From: JAPPHA01 sp965221575
GTDB taxonomy: Bacteria; Pseudomonadota; Alphaproteobacteria; Rhodobacterales; Rhodobacteraceae
Direction: 5' to 3'
Assembly (NCBI GenBank): GCA_965221575.1
Contig: CBDCSM010000013.1
Location: forward strand, 248,001-312,000
DNA length: 64,000 nt
The notes under the pieces were generated by a model. That model was not told the DNA's origin and searched no databases. It saw only the letters and a program-made list of their open reading frames with translations. This document shows, piece by piece, positions 54,338 through 62,405 of the stretch (positions within the stretch are counted from its first letter, which is position 1; every line of letters begins with the position of its first letter). The translations under genes and the position numbers were made by a program.

Positions 54338-56269
54338 TTACTGGCTCGACTGATCAATGTAGAAGGTCGAGAAGTTGGCAGGTGAAATGCCCGGGTAGAG
54401 CCATCCTTCCAGAAGTGGCTCCGGCACGTTGCGCAGACGATTGTTGACGGCGCGGTAGTTGCCCATGGGCAGCGCGATGCCCATCTGCGCGAACTCGTCA
54501 GCAGCAATTTGCACCAACTCGTCCCACGCCTCCATTTGCGCGTCGCCAAAGAGCGTCGGGATCGCGTCCTGCAGTTCCCATGCACGTACATAGTTTGCCG
54601 GCGGTTCAACGCCCTCCGTTCCACCCGAGTCGTACCACTTTTCCCATTCTTCGGTCCAAGTCTTTTCGCGAGGCATCATCTCGCGTGCGGCCAGCATGGG
54701 CAGGCGGCCGGAGCCATTCTCGGCCAACCACAGGAAGATGTCGCGATCCGGATCGTTGCGTCGGGCGATCGAAACCGCATCAGAGATGAAGTTGAGAACG
54801 ACGTCGACACCAACTGCTTCCCAGTAACCCTCGATCAGTTCCATCATGTCGCCCCAGTCCGACTTGAACTCGTTATTGACGTCAACGACCACGGTGAACC
54901 GTTCGCCGTTGTCCGGACGCAGGCGAAAGCCGTCGGCGTCTTTCTCCGGCAGAACCTTGTCCAGGTACGAATTGGCCAGATCAGCGTCATACTCGGTAAA
55001 CTGGGTTGCCAGCTGTTCGTTGTAGAGTGGAGATTCGGGCCGCGGCGCTATCTGGTGGGGCATGCCTTGACCCAGAAAGATCACGTCGATCAGTTCCTGG
55101 CGATTGATCGCGTGTGACAGACCGATACGGAAGTTCTTGTCGGTATAGATCCCTTCCTTTACCGGATCCGCCGGGTAATACATCGGGAAACGCAAGTCGG
55201 CTACGTTCATGTCCGCGGAATTTGCCGACACGAAGCGGTAGTTGCCCTGTTCCATGTTCTGGAACATCACACCGCGGTTGGCCGGAGTAGAGATATTCAC
55301 GCGTGAGATGTCGACCTCTCCGGAGAGCGTCTTCGCCAGTTGAACTTCAGGATCCGACACCAGCACCCAGGTGCGCGCATCGACATATGGCAACTGGTTG
55401 CAGGCCGTGTCGACCTTGAAGAAGTAAGGGTTGCGCTGGAACGTGAAGCGCTCCTTGCCCAGGAATGGCTCGGTCGGGATCCAGGCCTGGACAAACGGTC
55501 TTTCAGGGCTGTTGTATTCCGATTGTTTGCCGTATGAGCCCACGTTTGCGGCCCACCACTGGGTGTAGTCTTCGGCGTTGGCAGCCGCCATGAGTTCGGC
55601 GACACCCTCAGGATTTAGCGACTTGATGAACTGCCGGTGGTAGTGCTCTGCGAATTGAACGACACGCACACCGTACGAGGTCGACAGGTTCTCGAGGAAC
55701 AGGCCATTCGGCTTCGACCACTTGAACTCGACGGCGTAGTCGTCAATCTTCGTCACGGTTGCGGCCTCGCCATCGACGATAAAGAAGCCGCGCGGGCCCG
55801 ACTGGATGTCGGTGTTGGTTTCGACATGCTCCCACCAGAAGACGATGTCGTCGGTAGTGAAGTCTTCGCCGTCTGACCATTTCATGCCTTCGCGCAGATG
55901 GAAGGTGTAGGCGGTCGCGTCGTCAGAAACGTCCCAGCCCTTTGCGACGTTCGGCAGCACTTCGCCGCCGTCGACCGACCATCGCACCAGCGGCTCATAG
56001 CCGAAGTGACGAAACTCGGCCAGACGGTTGCCCCCCGTGGTGTCCACCATGGTTCCGCCATAGACACCGATTTGCTCGGCGGGTTCGACAACCAGTGGTT
56101 CGGCCGGCAGGCGTTCGCCAACAGGAGGGAGGTCGCCGGCTGCAACGATTTCCGCCAGCATCGGCGATTCGTTGTATTCGGAGCAGGTCTGGGCAACCGC
56201 GGCAGATGACAAGCCGAAGCTGGCAGCAGCACAGCTTGCTACTGTAAGGAATAGATACTTTTTCATCAT
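54338..56269 (-). CDS. Oligopeptide-type ABC transporter substrate-binding protein (SBP_bac_5)
   Basis: 643 residues from the ATG at 56269 (a second ATG follows at once), with AAAGGGT upstream. Signal peptide about 1-27, cleavage after AVA. The mature protein is a family-5 binding protein: VVEPAEQIGVYGGTMVDTTGG, VAKGWDVSDDATAYTFHLREG, MKWSDGEDFTTDDIVFWWEH. The long length and the GGNRLAEFRHFGYEPLVRW context resemble importers for non-peptide ligands such as sugars or opines rather than dipeptides. It heads the dpp-type operon and carries a LacI-type operator in its promoter. Confidence 0.93.
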   Translation of the reverse strand: MMKKYLFLTVASCAAASFGLSSAAVAQTCSEYNESPMLAEIVAAGDLPPVGERLPAEPLVVEPAEQIGVYGGTMVDTTGGNRLAEFRHFGYEPLVRWSVDGGEVLPNVAKGWDVSDDATAYTFHLREGMKWSDGEDFTTDDIVFWWEHVETNTDIQSGPRGFFIVDGEAATVTKIDDYAVEFKWSKPNGLFLENLSTSYGVRVVQFAEHYHRQFIKSLNPEGVAELMAAANAEDYTQWWAANVGSYGKQSEYNSPERPFVQAWIPTEPFLGKERFTFQRNPYFFKVDTACNQLPYVDARTWVLVSDPEVQLAKTLSGEVDISRVNISTPANRGVMFQNMEQGNYRFVSANSADMNVADLRFPMYYPADPVKEGIYTDKNFRIGLSHAINRQELIDVIFLGQGMPHQIAPRPESPLYNEQLATQFTEYDADLANSYLDKVLPEKDADGFRLRPDNGERFTVVVDVNNEFKSDWGDMMELIEGYWEAVGVDVVLNFISDAVSIARRNDPDRDIFLWLAENGSGRLPMLAAREMMPREKTWTEEWEKWYDSGGTEGVEPPANYVRAWELQDAIPTLFGDAQMEAWDELVQIAADEFAQMGIALPMGNYRAVNNRLRNVPEPLLEGWLYPGISPANFSTFYIDQSSQ

Positions 56270-56317
56270 TCGGACCCTTTCTGGCTCTTGGCCTTCGAAA
56301 GATACAGTTCTGTGCAA

Positions 56318-56337
56318 GTCTACACACGCGTGCAGAC
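56318..56337. promoter_or_regulatory. LacI-type operator in the binding-protein promoter
   Basis: GTCTACACACGCGTGCAGAC: 8 of 10 pairs symmetric around a central CG. On the minus strand it lies between TTGACC (-35, 56344-56339) and TAGACT (-10, 56322-56317, 16-base spacer), so a bound repressor would block transcription of the importer. It closely matches the site at 58675-58694. The LacI gene at 56421 is adjacent. Confidence 0.65.
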
Positions 56338-56420
56338 AGGTCAACTCCAGTAGTATCGTGTATCGTGTTATAGTCGTGTGACACATTGATCATGGCCGCA
56401 AGAATTATGCGCCGGTCGGT

Positions 56421-57449
56421 TTATCGTTCGCGTCGGCCTATGGTCCCGCGCAATACCAACTCCGCCACCATTGTAGGCGGATCGAAGTCCCGGTTCTGCG
56501 GATCCCGCCGCCTCTCGAGAATCGCGGTGATTGCCGCAGCCATGCGGTCGATATCCTGGCGGATGGTTGACAGGTTATAGATTGGCCAACTTGCCATGAA
56601 TACGTCGTCAAACCCGACAATCGACACATCTTCAGGGACACGGTGCTGCGTCTTGAGCCGAAGGTAATCCATGACGGCAAAGGCCATCACGTCATTGGCG
56701 CAAAAGATCGCGTCAGGCAGTTTCTCACCAGCCACAAGTTCAGGAGCCGCCTCGAAGGCCCGATCGTAGCTGAATTCGCCACTCGCCTCGACGGCAAGAT
56801 GCATTCCCTTGCGCGCGATCCCCAAGGCAAGTGCATTCCGTCGAATTGACGACGAGATTGACGACGATCGTCCGGACATGAATCCTATCGAGCGATGCCC
56901 GGTTTCCCAAAGGTAATTCACCATCTCTTCAATGCCCGCGGCGTCGTTGGCTGCAATGCTGTCCACATCATTACGTGTTCGTTCGAAATTGAGCATGATC
57001 GGACGCACGTACGGCACCGCGTGCCGGGCAACGTCAACCGACACAGAGTCCGACATGACGATCAATCCCTCGACAGGAAAAGTCAGATGCCTTTTCAGCG
57101 AGGTTGCGCCGTCATCTGTTGGAGACAGGCTCAGCACCACGGGGAGGCGTCCGGAATCCTGAAGCGACCGGACAAGCGCAGAGTGAAAACTCGGCCCTCT
57201 GATCGCATCGACTTGATTCAAGACGACAACGACGATGTTGGATCTGCCTTTGGCTAAGCTACTCGCCAGGCTGTCGGGGCTGTAATTCAACTCTGCAGCC
57301 GCCTTCAGTACCTTGGCCTTCGTTTCCGGGGCGATATAGGCCGTCTGCGAGAACGCGCGCGACACCGCCGAGCGAGATACGCCGGCCAGTTCCGCCACAT
57401 CGGTCGCGCGGGCGCGTCTTACCGCGGCCGATCGTGTTGACGTGGACAT
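56421..57449 (-). CDS. LacI family transcriptional regulator
   Basis: 342 residues from the ATG at 57449 (a GTG at 57455 is possible). HTH: RATDVAELAGVSRSAVSRAFSQ (about 13-34). Effector domain: GLIVMSDSVSVDV, TGHRSIGFMSGR, DAIFCANDVMAFAVMDYL, VSIVGFDDVFMASWPIYNLSTI. It stands between the importer binding-protein gene and the PhyH gene, and two nearly identical operators flank this group. Likely represses both units until an imported compound or its derivative binds. Confidence 0.93.
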   Translation of the reverse strand: MSTSTRSAAVRRARATDVAELAGVSRSAVSRAFSQTAYIAPETKAKVLKAAAELNYSPDSLASSLAKGRSNIVVVVLNQVDAIRGPSFHSALVRSLQDSGRLPVVLSLSPTDDGATSLKRHLTFPVEGLIVMSDSVSVDVARHAVPYVRPIMLNFERTRNDVDSIAANDAAGIEEMVNYLWETGHRSIGFMSGRSSSISSSIRRNALALGIARKGMHLAVEASGEFSYDRAFEAAPELVAGEKLPDAIFCANDVMAFAVMDYLRLKTQHRVPEDVSIVGFDDVFMASWPIYNLSTIRQDIDRMAAAITAILERRRDPQNRDFDPPTMVAELVLRGTIGRRER

Positions 57450-57512
57450 TCGCACTACCCTTTACTTTCAAGCCGTTCACAAACCGGCCCGTGCACTGTT
57501 GCTGAACCTTGT

Positions 57513-58382
57513 TCAGGCAGGCTCGTTTTCCAGCCTGGACAGGAAATGGTGAACGGAGAAATCCTCGTCTCCGCTCAATAGTCTCCAAAGCCGGGTCCGC
57601 TGGATTATGTCAAGATGCGCGCTCCGGATGTCTGCCCAAGGGTGGAAATATGACAACTGCCCCTGAACGTCATGCTTGCATGTCGCCTGCGAATGTAACG
57701 GCTTTGGCGCACGGGCTTCAGCGGCATCGTAGTCCGACATGTCCCAATGGCCGGTCTGCGGCCCGGCCGGATTCAGGCGCAGCTTGTACATGGCGCGCAC
57801 GCTGTTGCTCGCGTTGCGCCGTCCGGCATGCCAGAGATTGTGATGCAGGATCAGGACAGTTCCGGCAGGACCGGTCAGTTGAACCTGGCCTGCCAGGTTC
57901 TGATACCGGGCAATGCTGGTCTCCCCGGCCTTGCGCGTGTGGCTTCCGGGGATGACCAGCGTTCCGCCCATCTCTCGTGTCATATCCTGCGGATAGATCA
58001 TGACTTGAATGTCGAAAGCGGCGTCCCGGGCATCGATCATCGCATCACAATGCAAGTGTTGCGATACTCCCTGATTCGGTTCGCGGATATGCATGACATG
58101 GTGATCGACCTTGCATCCCGGCCCGAGAAGCGAGTGGATTGCGCCGGAGAGTTCCGGGAGAGCAAATACACGGGAAAGGACATCGCCGTCGTCGAATGCG
58201 CTGGCAAGCGGAGTCCCCCATGGTACGACAGGCAATCGTGCACGGCCGCACCTGTCGTCCTTGCAATCCGCGACGTAGGCGGCACGGAAAGCGTCGCACA
58301 GATCCCCTGGCACCAGACCGTCCAGCTTCAGGAACCCGTCCCTTACAAAGCGGGTCATTTCGTCAACGCCAAGTCGCCTCAT
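57513..58382 (-). CDS. Phytanoyl-CoA dioxygenase (PhyH) family protein
   Basis: 289 residues from the ATG at 58382, overlapping the upstream stop. Fe(II)/2-oxoglutarate-dependent dioxygenase motifs: H-x-D in SQHLHCDAMIDARD (about residues 124-137), and the distal histidine in HHNLWHAGRRN (about 208) with a nearby arginine for 2-oxoglutarate. It hydroxylates an unknown substrate in the cytoplasm. The first gene of the pair (small unknown protein) is coupled to it. LacI, binding protein and hydrolase genes follow, so the substrate is probably related to the importer cargo. Confidence 0.88.
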   Translation of the reverse strand: MRRLGVDEMTRFVRDGFLKLDGLVPGDLCDAFRAAYVADCKDDRCGRARLPVVPWGTPLASAFDDGDVLSRVFALPELSGAIHSLLGPGCKVDHHVMHIREPNQGVSQHLHCDAMIDARDAAFDIQVMIYPQDMTREMGGTLVIPGSHTRKAGETSIARYQNLAGQVQLTGPAGTVLILHHNLWHAGRRNASNSVRAMYKLRLNPAGPQTGHWDMSDYDAAEARAPKPLHSQATCKHDVQGQLSYFHPWADIRSAHLDIIQRTRLWRLLSGDEDFSVHHFLSRLENEPA

Positions 58383-58651
58383 TTCGGAGTCTCCACGAGT
58401 TTTTCCATAATGACTTCGAAGGATTGCCAGCCGGGCTGGTAGCTCAATTCGCCGGGCCGCGGCTCTAGCGCAGAGAACTGAATTGTACGCCATCCGTCAC
58501 GCAATGCATCCAGTCCCGTTGCATAAGGCGGCTCGTCCTCGTCACCAGTGACGGGCGGCGTGTCCGTGTCGCCGTCATATTGCGTCCAACCGACCACGGG
58601 GGAATCGAGCGCGGAGTTCCTGAGATACAGGATAAGCAGTTTCTGACGCAA
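58379..58651 (-). CDS. Small conserved protein of unknown function
   Basis: 90 residues from a TTG start at 58651, chosen because AGGGAGG lies 5 bases upstream; an ATG at 58669 sits on the wrong side of that ribosome-binding site. Protein: KLLILYLRNSALDSPVVGWTQYD at the start, then an acidic proline-rich middle (TPPVTGDEDEPPYATG), GLDALRDGWRTIQFSALE and a C-terminal YQPGWQSFEVIMEKLVE. I know of similar small hypothetical proteins beside sugar-isomerase and dioxygenase genes but no function. The stop overlaps the PhyH ATG, so it may be a partner of that enzyme. Confidence 0.75.
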   Translation of the reverse strand: MRQKLLILYLRNSALDSPVVGWTQYDGDTDTPPVTGDEDEPPYATGLDALRDGWRTIQFSALEPRPGELSYQPGWQSFEVIMEKLVETPK

Positions 58652-58674
58652 TTCGACCTCCCTGATCATGCGGC

Positions 58675-58694
58675 ATATGCACGCGTGTGCAGAC
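58675..58694. promoter_or_regulatory. LacI-type operator before the small-protein/PhyH pair
   Basis: ATATGCACGCGTGTGCAGAC; its reverse complement shares GTCTGCACACGCGTGCA with the 56318 site apart from one base. The core TGCAC-GCGT-GTGCA is near-perfectly symmetric. On the minus strand a weak promoter (TTGTAT 58723-58718, 17 bases, TATTTG 58700-58695) ends just before it, so it covers the start point. Confidence 0.6.
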
Positions 58695-59248
58695 CAAATA
58701 CAGTACCGGATTTCCCGATACAAGATTCAATGGGATTAAACCCGTCAGGCGCAAGGACTAGTTTCTGCTTGCACTGAGAGACAAGGAAAACTGCCCGAGA
58801 TTCAGTCGTCCAACAGTTGACGCATTTGCCATTTCCATACTGAATGATTCGAGCGCAGCAGGGCCGTATGACAAACGGAATGACCAGGGTGTAGTGCATG
58901 TTGTGCTCAATTCCGGTTTCCGAACGGTGTTTGTCGAACAGGGCCTCGATGAATAGCTTTCCAACTGGAAGCTTCTCGAGGAGTGATGCCAGTTGGATGC
59001 GCATGGTGTGAAGCATGCCGGTGATCTGATAAAGCCCGCGCCGCCGATGAGCAGTGGGCAAGGTTTATCCAATTTGCTGACAATTGGTCTTCAGATGACC
59101 TGTGTGGCTTGGGCGTGTTGCGACCGTGCGACCGATCGGGCCATTACAACACGTTCGCCATGCCTGCTTGCAGGCCTGGCGAAAGGACCGGGCAGCTTTT
59201 TTGCGTGCCGGTGGCGCGCTAGGGTGTCTTGTGGGAGCGGAGGAGATT
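58695..59248. other. Gap upstream of the small-protein gene
   Basis: A 131-codon minus-strand frame (58666-59061) overlaps the promoter and operator and has no recognisable motif, so I do not call it. A strong imperfect hairpin at 59156-59181 (CGCCA-GCCTGC paired with GCAGGC-TGGCG, 2-base loop) lies 67 bases after the MocA stop and may end that transcript, although no T-run follows on the minus strand. Confidence 0.45.
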
Positions 59249-60280
59249 TCAAGCGAATTCGCCGTCATGAACTTTGCAGGAAACGAGCAAACCCGTGTTT
59301 TGGGACTCGCTGGCTCGTTGGGCAACATGTGAAGCCATGTAGCCGTCAATGAGATTCGGCCTGACCGCATCGCCAGTGCTGACGGCATCGAGAAATGCCG
59401 TATCCTGGATGAAATAGGCCTCGGGATAACGGGCAAACCAGTCGGTTGAGATCGGTCCGCGATTCAGGCCGCCGGCATTTTCGTATGAAACCAATGGCCC
59501 GGCGGGATTGGCAACTGTCAGACGGCCGCCTGCGCCAAAGGCTTCGACGCGCTGGTCATAACCGTAACTCGTGCGCCAACTGTTCTGGATGACTACCTGC
59601 TGTCCGTGCGCTCCACGCATTATCGTGGTCGCCGTGTCGATATGGCCCACACTGGCATAGCGTGGATTGATCAATGCGCCGCCCAGGCACATGACCTCCC
59701 AAATCTCGTCATCGAGCAACCAGCGGGACAAATCGAAATCGTGGCTTGCTGTTTCAAACAGCAACCCCGCCGACTTGTCGAGCGACTCGACAGAGGGGGC
59801 AGAATAATCTCGACTGACGATTCGCAACTGTTCGATTTCGCCAATGTCTCCTGCCAGGATGCGTCGTTTCAGCTCCGCCATATGCGGGTCAAAACGGCGG
59901 TTGAAACCCACCTGTATGCGATCTGCGAAAGGTTTCAGTGCCGGCATGGCGGCGTCAATGGTCGCCATGTCGTGGCCCAAGGGTTTCTCACAGAACACAT
60001 AGGCTCCGTTTGGAACGATCCGCTCCAACTGTTCCACATGTGCCGCCGCCGGCGTGACAACGAAAAATGCATCAAACATGATTGAGGACAACGCCTCATC
60101 CAGCGGCAGACATTCGACCCCGAGTTCGTCTGCCAGTTCCCGGGCGCGCGAAGGATCGACATCGCAGAGGCTGAGGCCAGACACGTTGGAATGACTGAGA
60201 ATGGATTTGCCATGAAGCCTTCCCATGCTTCCGCATCCGACGAGGCAGACACTGAGCCCGTGTTCCTTAACCGAGGTCAT
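59249..60280 (-). CDS. Gfo/Idh/MocA family oxidoreductase
   Basis: 343 residues from the ATG at 60280, overlapping the upstream IolE-like gene by 14 bases. Rossmann motif VCLVGCGSMGRLHGKS (about 11-26), EKPLGHD near residue 96, and ETASHDFDLSRWLLDDE (about 174) with the conserved Asp/His pair. With an inosose-dehydratase-like partner it may be an inositol or related cyclitol 2-dehydrogenase (IolG-like), but the family is broad and no other iol genes are present. Confidence 0.92.
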   Translation of the reverse strand: MTSVKEHGLSVCLVGCGSMGRLHGKSILSHSNVSGLSLCDVDPSRARELADELGVECLPLDEALSSIMFDAFFVVTPAAAHVEQLERIVPNGAYVFCEKPLGHDMATIDAAMPALKPFADRIQVGFNRRFDPHMAELKRRILAGDIGEIEQLRIVSRDYSAPSVESLDKSAGLLFETASHDFDLSRWLLDDEIWEVMCLGGALINPRYASVGHIDTATTIMRGAHGQQVVIQNSWRTSYGYDQRVEAFGAGGRLTVANPAGPLVSYENAGGLNRGPISTDWFARYPEAYFIQDTAFLDAVSTGDAVRPNLIDGYMASHVAQRASESQNTGLLVSCKVHDGEFA

Positions 60281-61190
60281 GACCTGGGTTCCTGTCAAAC
60301 GGGATGGCATGGCGTTCAAGTAGTCCGGAAACATGCAAAAACCCGGATTTCGCCATGACAAGGGGCGGCGCCTTCACGGGGTCTTGTTCTGCTTCGACCA
60401 CGAGCCAGCCATCGTAGCCGTGTTCAGCAATTCTCCTGACCAGCGGGCCGTAGTCCAGGTCACCGTCTCCCGGTACCGTGAAGACACCCTCATGTACCGC
60501 TTCATCAAATGTATGCCTGTGCGGGTCGAGATTGTCGAAGACGGATCTGCGAATATCCTTGAGGTGAATATGGGATATCCGGTTCCACCATCTTTCCATT
60601 ACGACCCCGTAGTCGCCTCCCGCCATTGCCACGTGGCCGGTGTCGAGAAGAAGGTAGAGCGGTTCACCTGCAGCGGACATGAATTGATCAATCTCGTCCA
60701 CGGTTTCCACCGGCATCATGACATGGGGATGATAGACCAGTTTCAGACCGGATTCATTTACGCGGCTTGCGAAGTCCGTCACGCGGCGGGCGTAGACTTG
60801 CAGGTCAAGTCCATCCAGGGGTGGCGTCTGTGCAAGTACAGCCGCAGAACCTCCAACCGGTCCGGCTGCGCACTCCCCGTAGACCATGACGTGGCACCCA
60901 AGCGCCACGAGGTGTTTTACCTTTGGCAACGCTTCCGGCCATTCATCCTCGACAGGCCGCTCAGCAAGGAATCCGGAATACCAGGACGTGACCGGTTCAA
61001 GTTCGAATCTTGCGAGGGTCTCGATGACAGTTTCAGGCTGTTTCGGGAATTTCCGACCCAGTTCAATGCCGGTGAACCCGGCCTGCGCCGCTTCGGCAAT
61101 GCAGGTTTCGTAACTGATGTCGTCGCCGAGCTCCAATATCGCTTCGTTGGTCCAACTCAAGGGACTGATACCAAGTTTCATTTTGTTCAT
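60267..61190 (-). CDS. Sugar phosphate isomerase/epimerase, IolE (myo-inosose-2 dehydratase)-like
   Basis: 307 residues. TIM barrel of the xylose-isomerase-like family. Start KLGISPLSWTNEAILELGDD and FTGIELGRKFPK match IolE-type 2-keto-myo-inositol dehydratases, and metal/substrate ligands lie in LVYHPHVMMPVET, YLLLDTGHVAMAG, ISHIHLKDIRR and WLVVEAEQDP. It is coupled to the downstream MocA dehydrogenase. Starts at 61190 (MNKMKLG); an ATG three codons later is possible. Confidence 0.85.
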   Translation of the reverse strand: MNKMKLGISPLSWTNEAILELGDDISYETCIAEAAQAGFTGIELGRKFPKQPETVIETLARFELEPVTSWYSGFLAERPVEDEWPEALPKVKHLVALGCHVMVYGECAAGPVGGSAAVLAQTPPLDGLDLQVYARRVTDFASRVNESGLKLVYHPHVMMPVETVDEIDQFMSAAGEPLYLLLDTGHVAMAGGDYGVVMERWWNRISHIHLKDIRRSVFDNLDPHRHTFDEAVHEGVFTVPGDGDLDYGPLVRRIAEHGYDGWLVVEAEQDPVKAPPLVMAKSGFLHVSGLLERHAIPFDRNPGHDLG

Positions 61191-61607
61191 GTCGGAATTT
61201 GCCTGTGTCGGTAACTGCTCGGGCTATTCTTGCGGAAGCCGGCGCCAGTCTCAAGCCATCTCTGCGGCCTTGCCCATGAGTGCAAAGCGAGTGCTACGCC
61301 GATATCGGCATGTCGACAATTGTTGGGAGGGATTCGCACCCACCAGGAAAACGCGCCTTTCCACTGCGCACGTTAAAGATTGGCTAACGCGTTCTGCAAG
61401 ACGATCTCGGGCCGTACATCGAAATCCAGGGGAACCCGGATGGCATCCGGGTATCGGAAGAAACCGCCAAATCGAATTGAGCGACTACCCTTGCCCATTC
61501 CGGCGAGGAACCCATTCCGGCGAGGAACCCATTCCGGCGAGGAGTTGACTTCGTGCCGATGGCGCGTTTGACTGCATTCCGGAATTAGCATCGGCGGGCG
61601 AGACACC
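61191..61607. other. Divergent gap upstream of IolE-like and RraA genes
   Basis: 417 bases holding both promoters, not clearly visible, and a 17-bp tandem repeat array at 61494-61544. The overlapping open frames carry no motifs. Confidence 0.45.
61494..61544. repeat. 17-bp tandem repeat, three copies
   Basis: CCCATTCCGGCGAGGAA at 61494-61510 and 61511-61527, and a third copy at 61528-61544 differing only in the last base. The unit is not a multiple of three. It lies 64 bases before the RraA start and could be a variable regulatory spacer. Confidence 0.85.
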
Positions 61608-62306
61608 ATGAACAACAGCATAGAACCGAGCGCAAACAATAGGCAGGATGATCACGCGATTGCCGAGTTGAGGGATGGTTTCTTCTGTGCGCTGATATCG
61701 GACGTGTTGGACGAACTAGGCCACACTCGGATGGCGCTCCCGCCGCACATCCGTCCGCTGGACGAACAACTGAAACTCGTTGGCCGGGCGCGAACGATGC
61801 TCTATGCCGACGTGTACGCGCGGCCAGGACCTGACGAGAACCACTATGCGCTTGAAATTCAACTGGTCGACAGTCTGCGTCCTGGTGAAGTCGCCGTAGC
61901 TGCCTGCGGCATGACGGGAAGGATTGCGCCCTGGGGCGGGTTGTTGAGCACTGCCGCGACCATGCGAGGCGCCTCCGGGGCGGTGATGGACGGCTACGTA
62001 CGCGACGTCCTGCATGTCCGTGAACTCGGCTTTCCCGTGTTCGCCGGGGGGATTGCTCCGCTTGACAGCCAAGGTCGGGGCAAGGTGATCGAAATCGACG
62101 TGCCGATCGAGGTGGGCGGCGTGCTCGTCAACCCCGGAGACATCGTATTCGGCGACGCCGATGGATGCATCATCATTCCCCAAGATCTTGAAGACTCCGT
62201 TATCGCGAACGGACGGGAGAAACTTGCGGCCGAGAACAAGTCGCAGAAAGCCCTGCTGGAAGGGAAACTTCTCACCGATGTTTATGACGAATTCGGTGTC
62301 TTGTAG
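61608..62306 (+). CDS. RraA family protein (HMG/CHA aldolase-like)
   Basis: 232 residues of the RraA/HMG-aldolase superfamily. Start region FFCALISDVLDELGHTRMAL, then the central GLLSTAATMRGASGAVMDG (about residues 108-126) and YVRDVLHVRELGFPVFAGG, matching the active-site arginine/aspartate (RGASGAVMDGYVRD) of 4-hydroxy-4-methyl-2-oxoglutarate aldolases. It is likely a metal-dependent pyruvate aldolase or decarboxylase of oxaloacetate type, in the cytoplasm. True RNase E inhibitors are shorter. It is divergent from the IolE-like gene and convergent with tgt. Confidence 0.88.
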   Translation: MNNSIEPSANNRQDDHAIAELRDGFFCALISDVLDELGHTRMALPPHIRPLDEQLKLVGRARTMLYADVYARPGPDENHYALEIQLVDSLRPGEVAVAACGMTGRIAPWGGLLSTAATMRGASGAVMDGYVRDVLHVRELGFPVFAGGIAPLDSQGRGKVIEIDVPIEVGGVLVNPGDIVFGDADGCIIIPQDLEDSVIANGREKLAAENKSQKALLEGKLLTDVYDEFGVL

Positions 62307-62405
62307 CGGTAGCGAGTTTTCTCACCGCCGAAATGGCGACGGATGCGGACTGACCCAGGGATGAATCTGCCGCCACCCGGTCACTGTTCAGCTGTTCAGA
62401 CCCTG

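Noticed and set aside
58666..59061. 131-codon minus-strand frame upstream of the small-protein gene
   Set aside because: It crosses the promoter and operator of the next gene and shows no recognisable sequence pattern.
59156..59181. Rho-independent terminator for the MocA gene
   Set aside because: The stem is strong but no T-run follows on the minus strand; recorded only as a hairpin in the gap entry.
61494..61544. CRISPR array
   Set aside because: The units are directly adjacent without spacers and too few; it is a plain tandem repeat.
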